Below are positions 42,916 to 50,958 of a stretch of 64,000 bases of DNA, piece by piece. Numbering within the stretch: the stretch's first letter is position 1; every line of letters begins with the position of its first letter. The DNA is taken from NCBI RefSeq assembly GCF_014206875.1, contig NZ_JACIJO010000002.1, positions 1,103,910 to 1,167,909 on the forward strand, given 5' to 3'. The DNA is from Algoriphagus iocasae (lineage in GTDB: Bacteria > Bacteroidota > Bacteroidia > Cytophagales > Cyclobacteriaceae). The position numbers were made by a program, and so were the translations under genes. The notes under the pieces were generated by a model. The model saw only the letters and a list, made by a program, of their open reading frames with translations. It did no database searches and was not told the origin of the DNA.

Positions 42916-45435
42916 TTACTCCAATCCTTTATCTCGCATCTTTTTGAATTCATCAAATCTTCTGAAGATTGCTACGGAGAAACCTGTTAACATGATGATT
43001 GTTCCAACCCAAAGTACATTGATGTAAGGCTTTACAATCGCTTTCATCACCACATAGTCTTTCTGGTATTGGTTTACTTTGAAAACAAATTTGTTGTCCT
43101 CTGGTAGGATATTTTCTAGAGAAACTTTGATGCCCAGTTCAGAATCTACAACCGGGATCTTGCCGATCTGGTTGTTTCGGATGATGAAAGTAGGTTCTAA
43201 TAGTTTTTCGACATCATAATCCAAAATTCGAAGCTTTGCTTTCACAGCAACATCACCTTCCTGAAGCACATAACCATCCAATTCCTCCAAAACTTCTGCG
43301 CCATCGAAATAAGTTACGAAGTCAGCGACATGGAACTGTTCCCCAGGAGCCACTTCATAGGTCTCAGCCTCTTTCCAGTCTGGATCTTCGTAGTCATTCA
43401 TTGCTGCTACATAAGTGTACAAATCCTTGTCAAAATAGATTTTGGAGTCCGGAGAAGAAATTAATCCACCCATCCCAGCATTGAACTGAGACATTGGATT
43501 CAAAGAAAACTGAAGCACCTCGTTTTTGTAATAGTCGATTTTGAAGTAATCATTTTCCTCCAAGACTAAATTGACTGTATCGCCTTTCTGGAAGTAATCC
43601 TTGTAATCCTCCAAAGCCACAGATTTGTTGACCAAGCCTGTTGTCTCAAGAATTTTGGCAGGTACATATTCAGGAACTCCTACCACTTTCTTCTGACGGC
43701 CTCTGTAAGTTACCGTATAGTCTTTCATCTGAGTTGGCTTGTTGATCCAAAGCAAAACATGCTCTTTGTTCAACTCATCTTCCCAGCTGTTGCTATAAGT
43801 TAATCCAGACATATTGATAGAGATCACATCTGAATAACCTGAGCTAAACATAATTCCAATCAACATCATCCCTAAGCCTATATGGGCCAAAGAGCCACCT
43901 GCAAGCTTGAAAGTAGATTTTTTAAGGATTTTAGCGAGAATTACAGAGTTGGCAACGATGGTAAATGTTGATGCCAAAACAACAATAATGTACTTCCAAT
44001 CATAAACCTTTGTAAAAACAATAATCCCTGCTGAAAGTAAAACCGAAGCAATATATGGGGTAACCAAAGTATCTTTCAGGGTTTGCTTGTCCATTTTTTG
44101 CCACCAGAAAAACTGGCCAACGGCTGTTAACAATGCCAAGGCTATAGCAAACCACAATTGAAATTTCGTGTAGAATTCTACCTGGTCTGCAGGAGGAGCC
44201 ATATTGGATATTCCTCCAAAGCTTTCAACTATCGCATTCCAAGCAGGAATAGATGTAGGAAGAATGACCTGGAAAGCCATCAGTCCAAGAGTAGTAGCAC
44301 CAATGAAAACCCAAAATTCTCGGGAATAAACAGAGGCTTCTTTCTCAGATGTAGGAATGTTTTTCCAAGCTCTGACTGATAAAACTACAGCTACCAGGGC
44401 AAAGAAAAGTAAATAAATAAGTAGCTGTCCAGATAAGCCTAAATCGGTAAAGGAATGGACAGATGCATCTCCCAAAATCCCTGATCTGGTCAAGAAGGTG
44501 GCATATAATACCAAAATGAAACTTAAGATCACTAAAACAATGGACGTCTTCAAAGCGGTAGCACTTTTCTTAAAAGTGATCATGGTATGGATCGCAGCCA
44601 CGAGAATCAGCCAAGGAACATACACGGCATTTTCTACAGGATCCCAGTTCCAATATCCACCAAAGTTCAATGTGACATAAGCCCAATAAGCACCCATGAT
44701 AATTCCCATTCCAAGAATCATGGCAGAGAAAATCGCCCAAGGTAAAGCTGGACGAATCCACTCAGAATATCTTTTCATCACCAAGCCTCCCATTAAGAAA
44801 GCAAAAGGTACTAGCGTGGAAGCATATCCTAAGAAGAGTGTAGGAGGGTGAATTACCATCCAAATATTTTGAAGCAAAGGATTCAACCCTGTTCCATCTT
44901 CTGGAACAAAGTCAGGATTCATCTGAAAGATCGGTGCTTGGGTCGCGTCCCGCAAAAGAATAAAAGGAGAGCTACCAATTTTCAAATCGCCAATAACCAC
45001 TCCCAAAATCATGGAAACCAGGAATGCCTGAACCAAGGCAAATACTACCATGACAGGACCTTCCCAGAACTTATTCGTATTGATCAAAATAGCTCCCAAA
45101 ACCACATTCCAGAAGATCCAAAGGATAAATGCTCCTTCTTGACCTTCCCAGAAACTGGAAATCATATAATGGACTGGGAGGGCTTTGGAACTGTGTGAAT
45201 AGGCATAAAAGTACTCGTACCGATGATTATAGATAATTTCAAATAGTGAAATAGCAATCAGCGTGGCAGAAACGCCATGAATGTAAAAACTGATTCTGCT
45301 GAATCTTCTCCAGCTAGGTTTTTCGAGTTCGTTTGCACGGAAATATTGGATGTAAGCATAAGCCGTAACCAATGCAGTGACAAAGGCCACGATGGTCATC
45401 ATGTGGCCAAAATTTCCGATAAATGTGTTGATCAT
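42916..45435 (-). CDS. ccmF: Cytochrome c maturation heme lyase component CcmF
   Basis: An 839-residue membrane protein of the CcmF/CcsA heme-handling superfamily. About fifteen TM helices carry the periplasmic WWD-type motif (GGYWNWDPVENAVYVPW) and the conserved heme-ligand His residues, for example in MVIHPPTLFLGYA. Compared with typical CcmF of about 650 residues it has a large periplasmic insert near the C-terminus (about 570-800) rich in acidic residues, followed by a final TM helix and a charged tail. It transfers heme from CcmE to apocytochromes. The last gene of the ccm cluster; no ccmH is seen in the window. Confidence 0.9.
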   Translation of the reverse strand: MINTFIGNFGHMMTIVAFVTALVTAYAYIQYFRANELEKPSWRRFSRISFYIHGVSATLIAISLFEIIYNHRYEYFYAYSHSSKALPVHYMISSFWEGQEGAFILWIFWNVVLGAILINTNKFWEGPVMVVFALVQAFLVSMILGVVIGDLKIGSSPFILLRDATQAPIFQMNPDFVPEDGTGLNPLLQNIWMVIHPPTLFLGYASTLVPFAFLMGGLVMKRYSEWIRPALPWAIFSAMILGMGIIMGAYWAYVTLNFGGYWNWDPVENAVYVPWLILVAAIHTMITFKKSATALKTSIVLVILSFILVLYATFLTRSGILGDASVHSFTDLGLSGQLLIYLLFFALVAVVLSVRAWKNIPTSEKEASVYSREFWVFIGATTLGLMAFQVILPTSIPAWNAIVESFGGISNMAPPADQVEFYTKFQLWFAIALALLTAVGQFFWWQKMDKQTLKDTLVTPYIASVLLSAGIIVFTKVYDWKYIIVVLASTFTIVANSVILAKILKKSTFKLAGGSLAHIGLGMMLIGIMFSSGYSDVISINMSGLTYSNSWEDELNKEHVLLWINKPTQMKDYTVTYRGRQKKVVGVPEYVPAKILETTGLVNKSVALEDYKDYFQKGDTVNLVLEENDYFKIDYYKNEVLQFSLNPMSQFNAGMGGLISSPDSKIYFDKDLYTYVAAMNDYEDPDWKEAETYEVAPGEQFHVADFVTYFDGAEVLEELDGYVLQEGDVAVKAKLRILDYDVEKLLEPTFIIRNNQIGKIPVVDSELGIKVSLENILPEDNKFVFKVNQYQKDYVVMKAIVKPYINVLWVGTIIMLTGFSVAIFRRFDEFKKMRDKGLE

Positions 45436-45461
45436 GGATTTTTTATTCTAATGCAACTCTC

Positions 45462-45878
45462 TCACATTCCTGCTGCCTGCACGTCTGTTTCCTGATATTT
45501 GGATGGGCATTTCATCAGGATTTTATCTGCGATGAAAATGTCATCGGCTTTATATTGGCCAATAACCACCACAGATTCTGAGCGGGTGAAATCCGCTGGA
45601 ACAGGTTCGTTATAAAATACTTCTTGTTCTGTCCCATCATTATCTACCAATACAAAGGTGAAAGAGGTTTTATCATCTCTCACATTTAATCCTGTCACTT
45701 CTCCTGCAACGTCTTTTTTCAACTGGCCCACCACATGGATAGGTTTGTCGTTTCCATCTTTTTTCATTTCAAGCGCAGTGTTGAAACTTTCATAACTACT
45801 CGCATCTCCGATCGAAGTCATGATGATGACAATAGCTACAGCGATGATTCCAATACCTATTAAATGTCCTTTTTTCAT
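45462..45878 (-). CDS. ccmE: Cytochrome c maturation heme chaperone CcmE, Cys-type (CxxxY)
   Basis: A 138-residue periplasmic heme chaperone with an N-terminal TM anchor (about 5-22) and an OB-fold (IHVVGQLKKD, FVLVDNDGTEQEVFYNEPVP, VVVIGQYKADDIFIADKILMKCPSKY). In the E. coli protein the covalent heme ligand is the His of H-x-x-x-Y. Here the motif is C-P-S-K-Y, with Cys124 in place of His and Tyr128 kept. This is the CxxxY form described for a System I variant in archaea and sulfate reducers. 26 nt upstream of ccmF in the operon. Confidence 0.9.
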   Translation of the reverse strand: MKKGHLIGIGIIAVAIVIIMTSIGDASSYESFNTALEMKKDGNDKPIHVVGQLKKDVAGEVTGLNVRDDKTSFTFVLVDNDGTEQEVFYNEPVPADFTRSESVVVIGQYKADDIFIADKILMKCPSKYQETDVQAAGM

Positions 45879-45983
45879 CTGTTAATAATTTGTTTTTCAG
45901 TGGTCAGATGGAATCTCACATTTCACAAAGCCAGTACAATTTGTAAGGTACTTTGATATGCTCGATTTCATAATTCCTGAATA

Positions 45984-46226
45984 TTAGGATTGAATGTTTT
46001 TTTCAAGTCTGCTGATCTTTCTGTCAGTGCTGATCAAGTAAACGGTGATTCCTGCGAAAATCAAAACAATCACTCCTACCAACACATAGATTTTGCCGTC
46101 TGCTCTCATTGCGTCTGCCATTTCCACAGAGTTGTTTGAATAGTCAGATTCTGTGACCGGGATTTTCTCTTGTGCCAAAGCTCCAAAAGAAAAAATCATC
46201 ATGGCTATAATCAGTAATTTTTTCAT
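45984..46226 (-). CDS. ccmD: CcmD-family small protein
   Basis: An 80-residue protein with a signal peptide (LLIIAMMIFSFGALAQ), a short acidic linker and one TM helix (YVLVGVIVLIFAGITVYLI), then a charged C-terminal tail. In Bacteroidota such small proteins hold the CcmD position between ccmC and ccmE. CcmD releases holo-CcmE from the CcmABC complex in other bacteria. Assignment rests on position and topology, as sequence is little conserved. Confidence 0.75.
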   Translation of the reverse strand: MKKLLIIAMMIFSFGALAQEKIPVTESDYSNNSVEMADAMRADGKIYVLVGVIVLIFAGITVYLISTDRKISRLEKNIQS

Positions 46227-46321
46227 GTTTTTATCATTTGATCTTCAAAGGCCACAAAGAATCCATTTTACTGGGTATTCTTTTAGAATTGTGACAGTTG
46301 AAACATCCTTTATTTCATCAT

Positions 46322-46996
46322 TTATGAATTAATCATTCTATCCTCAATCGTCCTTTCCATCCTACGCATTCTTACTCGCACAGTTGCTATCCAGCCTCCT
46401 AAAAGAGTCCATCCTATGATAGCCGGATAAAAAACCATTCGAAGTTTAGAATCCAGGTCATAGGCATTGAAACCTGGATTACCTCCGTTACCTGGATGGA
46501 GACTGTCTGTCAACCTAGGTAATACAAAAATTAATGGAATAAATGCTGCGAAAGCAAAGATGTTATAGATGGCTCCGATTCTTGCTCTTTGCTGAGAATC
46601 TGTAAGCGAGTTTCTTAAAATCAAGTAGGCGAAATACATCAGAATGCCGATTGCAGCTGCATTTTGCTTGGGATCACCACTCCAATAATCTCCCCAAGTG
46701 AATTTGGCCCAAAGCATCCCTGTCACGATCCCTAATACTCCATAAAGTATCGCTGCTCCAGCAAATTCAATAGCCATGTCATCATGTTTGAGATCATTAC
46801 TTCGCAAATACTTGATGCTGAAATAAACAGAAATAGTCAATAACAAAATCATCCCAAACCACATGGTCACATGGAAATATAGTGCTCGAATGGTCTCGTT
46901 TAAGATCGGAAGACGTGGTACGTCCATCAGCAATCCCGCAGTTAATGTATACAGCAGCAGGAGGATGGTTAGTATTTTCCACCAATTTTGGCGCAT
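46322..46996 (-). CDS. ccmC: Heme exporter/maturation protein CcmC
   Basis: A 224-residue membrane protein with six TM helices. It contains the tryptophan-rich heme-binding motif as FTWGDYWSGDPKQNAAA and flanking His residues in ALYFHVTMWFGM and DSLHPGNGG, which match the two external axial ligands of CcmC. CcmC loads heme onto CcmE. The gene lies between ccmB and ccmD on the same strand. The C-terminal tail is strongly basic (RVRMRRMERTIEDR). Confidence 0.92.
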   Translation of the reverse strand: MRQNWWKILTILLLLYTLTAGLLMDVPRLPILNETIRALYFHVTMWFGMILLLTISVYFSIKYLRSNDLKHDDMAIEFAGAAILYGVLGIVTGMLWAKFTWGDYWSGDPKQNAAAIGILMYFAYLILRNSLTDSQQRARIGAIYNIFAFAAFIPLIFVLPRLTDSLHPGNGGNPGFNAYDLDSKLRMVFYPAIIGWTLLGGWIATVRVRMRRMERTIEDRMINS

Positions 46997-47139
46997 AGGG
47001 TATTTTTGCTAATTCAAGCGCAAAAATAAGTCATAAGTTCCTGAAAACGCTGCTTTTTCTGAGTTCTTTTGACATATATGAGTGCTAAAAGCTAAGCAAT
47101 TTTCAAATCGTACAATTTTTCAATTTTCCAATTCGAAAA

Positions 47140-47805
47140 TCAGGATCTCCACAGGAAAGGAAAAAGGATATAGGCTGCGGCTGCGACAATGGCATTAATT
47201 GCTAAAAGTGATATCAACTTGTCCGCGCTGACGCTCCAATCAAGACCGTCCATGGCATTTTTGGAAATACGAATTGCCATCAAAAGAATCGGAATAATGA
47301 CAGGGAAACTCAAAATTGCCATCAGGGTGGCATTATTTCCGGCTTTGGAAGCGATGCCGCTGACCATGGTAAGACTTGCCGAAAATCCCATTGCTCCCAA
47401 AATCAAATTCAGTAGAAAAAGACCTTGGTCATGGACAGGGTTTCCCAATATCACTGAGAAAACGCCATAGCCAAGAAGCGCCAATAACAGAGTTAGGCCT
47501 GTATTGTAGATTATTTTTGATAAAATGATCGCCTCAGGTGACGCAATCATATAATAATAAAGTTGACGGCCTTGATGCTCTTGGACAAAGCTTTTTGCCA
47601 CTGCATTGACTGCCGAAAAAAGGATAATGATCCAATACAAGGCATTCCAAGTAGGAGAGGAAATGTTTCCTTGCTTGGCACCGACACTTAAATAGGTGAT
47701 AAAAACTGCCGAAACCACATAAAGCAAAATCCCATTCAATGCGAATTTCTGACGCCATTCCAGCGTGAGTTCTTTTTGAATTAAGACTGAGATTTCTTTT
47801 AGCAT
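47140..47805 (-). CDS. ccmB: Heme exporter protein CcmB (ABC permease subunit)
   Basis: A 221-residue inner-membrane protein with six TM helices. The N-terminal LIQKELTLEWRQKFALNGILLYVV amphipathic helix and TM1 and the QEHQGRQLYYYMIASPEAIILSKIIYN segment are hallmarks of CcmB. The longer open frame starting at 47934 is rejected because it is encoded by the dispersed repeat at 47881 and because a TATCTTTG -7 element lies 4 nt before the ATG at 47805. CcmB works with the ATPase CcmA, which is not in the window. First gene of the ccmBCDEF cluster. Confidence 0.92.
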   Translation of the reverse strand: MLKEISVLIQKELTLEWRQKFALNGILLYVVSAVFITYLSVGAKQGNISSPTWNALYWIIILFSAVNAVAKSFVQEHQGRQLYYYMIASPEAIILSKIIYNTGLTLLLALLGYGVFSVILGNPVHDQGLFLLNLILGAMGFSASLTMVSGIASKAGNNATLMAILSFPVIIPILLMAIRISKNAMDGLDWSVSADKLISLLAINAIVAAAAYILFPFLWRS

Positions 47806-47809
47806 CAGA

Positions 47810-47817
47810 CAAAGATA
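47810..47817 (-). promoter_or_regulatory. -7 promoter element for ccmB
   Basis: TATCTTTG on the minus strand, followed by TCTG and the ATG at 47805. It supports the short start and another nearly leaderless mRNA. Confidence 0.5.
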
Positions 47818-47880
47818 GATGGATTGGAAAATTATAAGGTTGAAAAATTGAAAAATTAAAGGATTCGTGGAATGCAAGGT

Positions 47881-47950
47881 TGTCACCCTGAGCGAAGTCG
47901 AAGGGTACTCGATTTCGAGACTCCCGTCTCTCAAGTGCTCGGACTGACCC
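47881..47950. repeat. Dispersed CTGAGCGnAGTCGAAGG repeat, imperfect palindrome
   Basis: TGTCACCCTGAGCGAAGTCG... at 47881-47904 with a degenerate inverted partner around 47932-47950 (CTCGGACTGACC). It sits in the 382-nt divergent gap 47806-48187 between ccmB and htpG. The rest of that gap holds the htpG regulatory sites and otherwise nothing recognisable. Confidence 0.7.
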
Positions 47951-48099
47951 GCATATCGTTACGTTAAATCAATCTGTCATTAGTAGCAAAGTCAAAGTGA
48001 ACTCGAATTTGCTAGAGCTGACAACTATAGCTACAATTTCAACCAAAGATCTATCAAAAATTTTTAGCTTTCTCAATTTTGATTTCTGACTTGTGTTAC

Positions 48100-48112
48100 T
48101 GCCAAAATGACA
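48100..48112. promoter_or_regulatory. Imperfect palindrome upstream of the htpG promoter
   Basis: TGCCAAAATGACA has TGCCA and TGACA half-sites in inverted orientation with one mismatch, 12 nt upstream of the sigma-54-like element. Candidate binding site for a stress regulator, by position only. Confidence 0.4.
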
Positions 48113-48124
48113 CCAAAACGGCTT

Positions 48125-48140
48125 TGGAACAACAGTTGCA
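48125..48140 (+). promoter_or_regulatory. Sigma-54-like -24/-12 element of htpG
   Basis: TGGAACAACAGTTGCA matches TGGCACG-N4-TTGC(A/T) at all but two of the specified positions, with exact GG/GC spacing. A start near 48150-48152 gives a leader of about 37 nt to the htpG ATG at 48188. Confidence 0.55.
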
Positions 48141-48187
48141 ATTCCCTCTCCGAACAAAAATGTGTTTAACTAAATTAATTTATAGCC

Positions 48188-50074
48188 ATGCAGGAAAAAG
48201 GCACGATCTCGATTCATACCGAGAACATTTTCCCGATTATCAAGAAGTTTCTCTATTCTGATAACGAGATTTTTTTAAGAGAACTAGTGTCGAACGCAGT
48301 CGATGCGACACAAAAAATCAAACGACTTGCGACATTAGGTCAGTATTCAGGGGAACTTGGTGACACGACGGTGGAAGTGAATTTTGACGAGAAAAAGAAA
48401 ACGATCACTATCTCCGACCGCGGACTAGGAATGACCGCGGAAGAAATCAAAAAGTACATCAATCAGGTAGCTTTCTCCGGAGCTGAAGAGTTTGTGGAGA
48501 AATTTAAGGATGCGAAAGATGCCAATGAGATCATCGGTAAATTCGGTCTTGGATTCTACTCTGCATTTATGGTTGCAGACAAAGTAGAAATCAACACGCT
48601 TTCATACCAAGAAGGAGCTGAGCCAGCCAAGTGGACTTGTGATGGTTCTACCTCTTTCGAAATTTCCAAAGGAAAGAGAAAAGAGCGCGGAACAGACGTT
48701 ATCCTTCATATCAACAAAGATTCTGAAGAGTTTCTAGACAAATGGAAGCTTCAGGGAATCTTGGACAAATACGCGAAATTCCTTCCTGTTCCGATCAAGT
48801 TTGGTACAAAAACCGAATCTGTAGAAGATGGAGTGGATGACAAAGGAGAGAAGAAATGGAAATCTGTTGAGGTTGATAATATCATCAATACAACCGCTCC
48901 GATCTGGACCAAATCACCGAGCGATCTGACAGATGAAGATTATCTGAAATTCTACAAGGATCTTTATCCAATGTCAGAGGATCCACTTTTCTGGATTCAT
49001 TTGAATGTGGATTATCCTTTCAACTTGACAGGGGTGCTTTATTTCCCAAAAGTGAAAAACGAATTCGAACTTCAGAGAAATAAGATCAAGTTATTCTCTC
49101 GTCAGGTGTTTATCACGGATGAGGTGAAAGACATCGTTCCTGAGTTCTTGATGTTGCTTCATGGGGTAATTGACTCTCCGGATATTCCTCTAAACGTTTC
49201 TAGAAGTTTCTTGCAAGCTGATGGAAATGTGAAGAAAATCAATTCTTACATTACGAAGAAGGTTGCCGATAAGCTTGCTGAACTTTACAAAAAGGACAGA
49301 AAGGCATACGAAGATAAGTGGGATGATATCGGATTATTCGTGAAATACGGAATGATCTCCGAGGAGAAGTTCTATGAAAAAGGAAAAGACTTTGCCCTTT
49401 TGAAAAACACCAAAGGTGAATTCTTCACGATTGAAGAATATCAATCAAAAGTGAAGCCTGTTCAGACCGATAAAAATGAGCAAACGATCATTCTTTATGC
49501 GACAGATGTAGATAAGCAGGATAGCTTTATCCAGTCTGCCAACAAGAAAGATTACGATGTATTGGTGATGGATTCTCCGATTGACAGCCACTTTATCCAG
49601 AATTTGGAGTCTAAGCTGGAGAAAACCCAACTGAAGCGTGTGGATGCTGATGTGGTTGAAAAGTTGATCCAGAAGGAAGATACCTATGCCAATTTGCTGA
49701 CTGAAGATCAGAGCAAAGAAGTGAAGGAAATCTTCGAAAAAGCGATCAATAACAAAACCTACTCTGTGGAAGTGGAAGGTTTAAGTCCTGAGGAACTTCC
49801 GGTAACGATCACCATGGAGGAGTTCATGCGAAGAATGAAAGATATGGCTGCTACTGGCGGTGGAGGAATGGGCTTCTATGGTCAGCTTCCAGATGCTTAT
49901 AAAGTTGCAATCAATGGAAATCACCCTGTGGTAGACAAAGTATTGAAAGCCGAAACAGAGGAAGAGAAGACCAAACTAGCCAAGCAGGCATTTGACTTAG
50001 CGAAACTTTCTCAAGGTTTGTTGACAGGTAAAGACCTGACTGCCTTTGTAAAGAGAAGTGTGGAATTGCTTTAA
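48188..50074 (+). CDS. htpG: Molecular chaperone HtpG (Hsp90)
   Basis: A 628-residue cytoplasmic ATP-dependent chaperone. The GHKL N-terminal ATPase domain has FLRELVSNAVDATQKIK, ISDRGLGMTAEEI and GKFGLGFYSAFMVADKV. The middle domain contains the conserved LYFPK, IKLFSRQVFI and SRSFLQADGNVKKI stretches, with the catalytic Arg. The C-terminal dimerisation domain is complete. Protein length and motifs are normal. It lies behind a sigma-54-like promoter and is followed by a strong terminator, so it is a single heat-shock unit. Confidence 0.96.
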   Translation: MQEKGTISIHTENIFPIIKKFLYSDNEIFLRELVSNAVDATQKIKRLATLGQYSGELGDTTVEVNFDEKKKTITISDRGLGMTAEEIKKYINQVAFSGAEEFVEKFKDAKDANEIIGKFGLGFYSAFMVADKVEINTLSYQEGAEPAKWTCDGSTSFEISKGKRKERGTDVILHINKDSEEFLDKWKLQGILDKYAKFLPVPIKFGTKTESVEDGVDDKGEKKWKSVEVDNIINTTAPIWTKSPSDLTDEDYLKFYKDLYPMSEDPLFWIHLNVDYPFNLTGVLYFPKVKNEFELQRNKIKLFSRQVFITDEVKDIVPEFLMLLHGVIDSPDIPLNVSRSFLQADGNVKKINSYITKKVADKLAELYKKDRKAYEDKWDDIGLFVKYGMISEEKFYEKGKDFALLKNTKGEFFTIEEYQSKVKPVQTDKNEQTIILYATDVDKQDSFIQSANKKDYDVLVMDSPIDSHFIQNLESKLEKTQLKRVDADVVEKLIQKEDTYANLLTEDQSKEVKEIFEKAINNKTYSVEVEGLSPEELPVTITMEEFMRRMKDMAATGGGGMGFYGQLPDAYKVAINGNHPVVDKVLKAETEEEKTKLAKQAFDLAKLSQGLLTGKDLTAFVKRSVELL

Positions 50075-50100
50075 ATAGCAGTCTTTCATTATAAAAAGTT

Positions 50101-50131
50101 AAACGGGTATGGAATCATACCCGTTTTTTTT
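50101..50131 (+). terminator. Terminator of htpG
   Basis: AAACGGGTATG (50101-50111) pairs with CATACCCGTTT (50116-50126) around GAAT, followed by a T-run. Confidence 0.88.
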
Positions 50132-50146
50132 GCCATATTTATAAAA

Positions 50147-50165
50147 GCCTAGTTCCATACTAGGG
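50147..50165. promoter_or_regulatory. Candidate Rrf2 operator at its own promoter
   Basis: GCCTAGTTCCATACTAGGG, 19 nt, has inverted CCTAGT/ACTAGG arms. It aligns without gaps to the palindrome at 50628-50646 as CCTA-N10-TAGGG and lies 17 nt upstream of the -7 element at 50183, in the -33 region. Autorepression is inferred. Confidence 0.5.
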
Positions 50166-50182
50166 TATTGCCCAAAATAATT

Positions 50183-50190
50183 TATTTTTG
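50183..50190 (+). promoter_or_regulatory. -7 promoter element of the Rrf2 regulator gene
   Basis: TATTTTTG followed by TCC and the ATG at 50194, a 3-nt gap. The TTG at 50188 that would add two residues lies within the element, so it is not the start. Confidence 0.55.
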
Positions 50191-50193
50191 TCC

Positions 50194-50610
50194 ATGCTTT
50201 CTAAAAAGACTAAATACGCCCTGCATGCCCTGACTTACCTCGGTAAGCATAAAGATGAGAAAACTGTTTTGATCCAGGATATCGCTGAAGAACACGGAAT
50301 CTCCCATAAATTTTTAGAGAATATTCTACTTGAATTGAAGAAAGCAGGAATGTTGGGAAGCAAAAAAGGAAAAGGTGGCGGATATTATTTAATAAAAGAG
50401 CCCAAAGAAATTCCCTTGTCCCGAGTGATTAGATTGCTGGATGGACCTATTGCTTTACTTCCTTGTGTAAGCTTAAACTACTACGAACCTTGTGCTGAAT
50501 GTAAGAATGAAGCAATCTGTGGGATCAATCGAGTGATGATTCAGGTTCGTGATGAAACACTTAAAATACTGGAAAACAAGACATTAGAAGATATTCTCAA
50601 AGAAGAATAA
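50194..50610 (+). CDS. Rrf2-family transcriptional regulator of the sulfate-assimilation operon
   Basis: A 138-residue winged-helix regulator. The N-terminal KTKYALHALTYL helix, IQDIAEEHGISHKFLENILLELKKAG recognition region and KGKGGGYYLIKEP wing are typical of Rrf2 proteins. Four Cys follow at 91, 100, 103 and 109 (LLPCVSL, EPCAECKNEAICG), close to the three Fe-S ligands of IscR and NsrR, so an iron-sulfur or thiol sensor is plausible. Its place just upstream of DUF2061-cysHDN and the shared dyad suggest a CymR/CysR-like repressor of cysteine synthesis. Confidence 0.88.
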   Translation: MLSKKTKYALHALTYLGKHKDEKTVLIQDIAEEHGISHKFLENILLELKKAGMLGSKKGKGGGYYLIKEPKEIPLSRVIRLLDGPIALLPCVSLNYYEPCAECKNEAICGINRVMIQVRDETLKILENKTLEDILKEE

Positions 50611-50627
50611 AATTTTTTTACCATAAA

Positions 50628-50646
50628 CCCTATAAAATAAATAGGG
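50628..50646. promoter_or_regulatory. Candidate Rrf2 operator of the cys operon
   Basis: CCCTATAAAATAAATAGGG, extended outward to AAACCCTAT (50625-50633) and ATAGGGTTT (50641-50649), is a perfect 9-bp inverted repeat with a 7-nt spacer. It ends 3-6 nt before the -7 element and covers the -33 position, so a bound repressor would block RNA polymerase. It could also be read as a weak terminator of the Rrf2 gene. Confidence 0.6.
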
Positions 50647-50652
50647 TTTGTA

Positions 50653-50660
50653 TACTTTTG
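50653..50660 (+). promoter_or_regulatory. -7 promoter element of the cys operon
   Basis: TACTTTTG matches TAnnTTTG, 25 nt before the ATG at 50686, directly downstream of the dyad. Confidence 0.5.
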
Positions 50661-50685
50661 TGCTTTACGCTCGTATAAACCTGAT

Positions 50686-50958
50686 ATGATTTTAGACCAA
50701 CCACTTAAGAAACTATTTAGCAGCAAGTCTGGAAAAGACAGCAATGCAAAGAGTCTGTTAAAGTCAATTTCATGGAGAATTGTCGGTACGATTGATACGA
50801 TCATCATCTCATATTTCGTGACAGGAGAATTTGTGATGGCTATATCAATTGGGTCTGTCGAGGTATTCTCCAAGATCATTCTTTATTATTTCCATGAGCG
50901 AGTTTGGGAATCAGCACCTAAAGTAAAAGAAGATGACACTCGAAAAGAATATGCATGA
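50686..50958 (+). CDS. DUF2061-domain membrane protein
   Basis: A 90-residue protein with a basic N-terminus and two TM helices. The core SWRIVGTIDTIIISYFVTG and AISIGSVEVFSKIILYYFHERVWE is the DUF2061 signature. Such proteins recur at the head of sulfate-assimilation operons in Bacteroidota and other phyla. A role in sulfate or sulfite handling is guessed from context only. It overlaps the cysH start by 26 nt, so the two are coupled. Confidence 0.88.
   Translation: MILDQPLKKLFSSKSGKDSNAKSLLKSISWRIVGTIDTIIISYFVTGEFVMAISIGSVEVFSKIILYYFHERVWESAPKVKEDDTRKEYA

Noticed and set aside
47806..47934. 43-residue N-terminal extension of CcmB
   Set aside because: It is encoded by the dispersed repeat and lies upstream of a -7 element. 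The CcmB family start matches the ATG at 47805.
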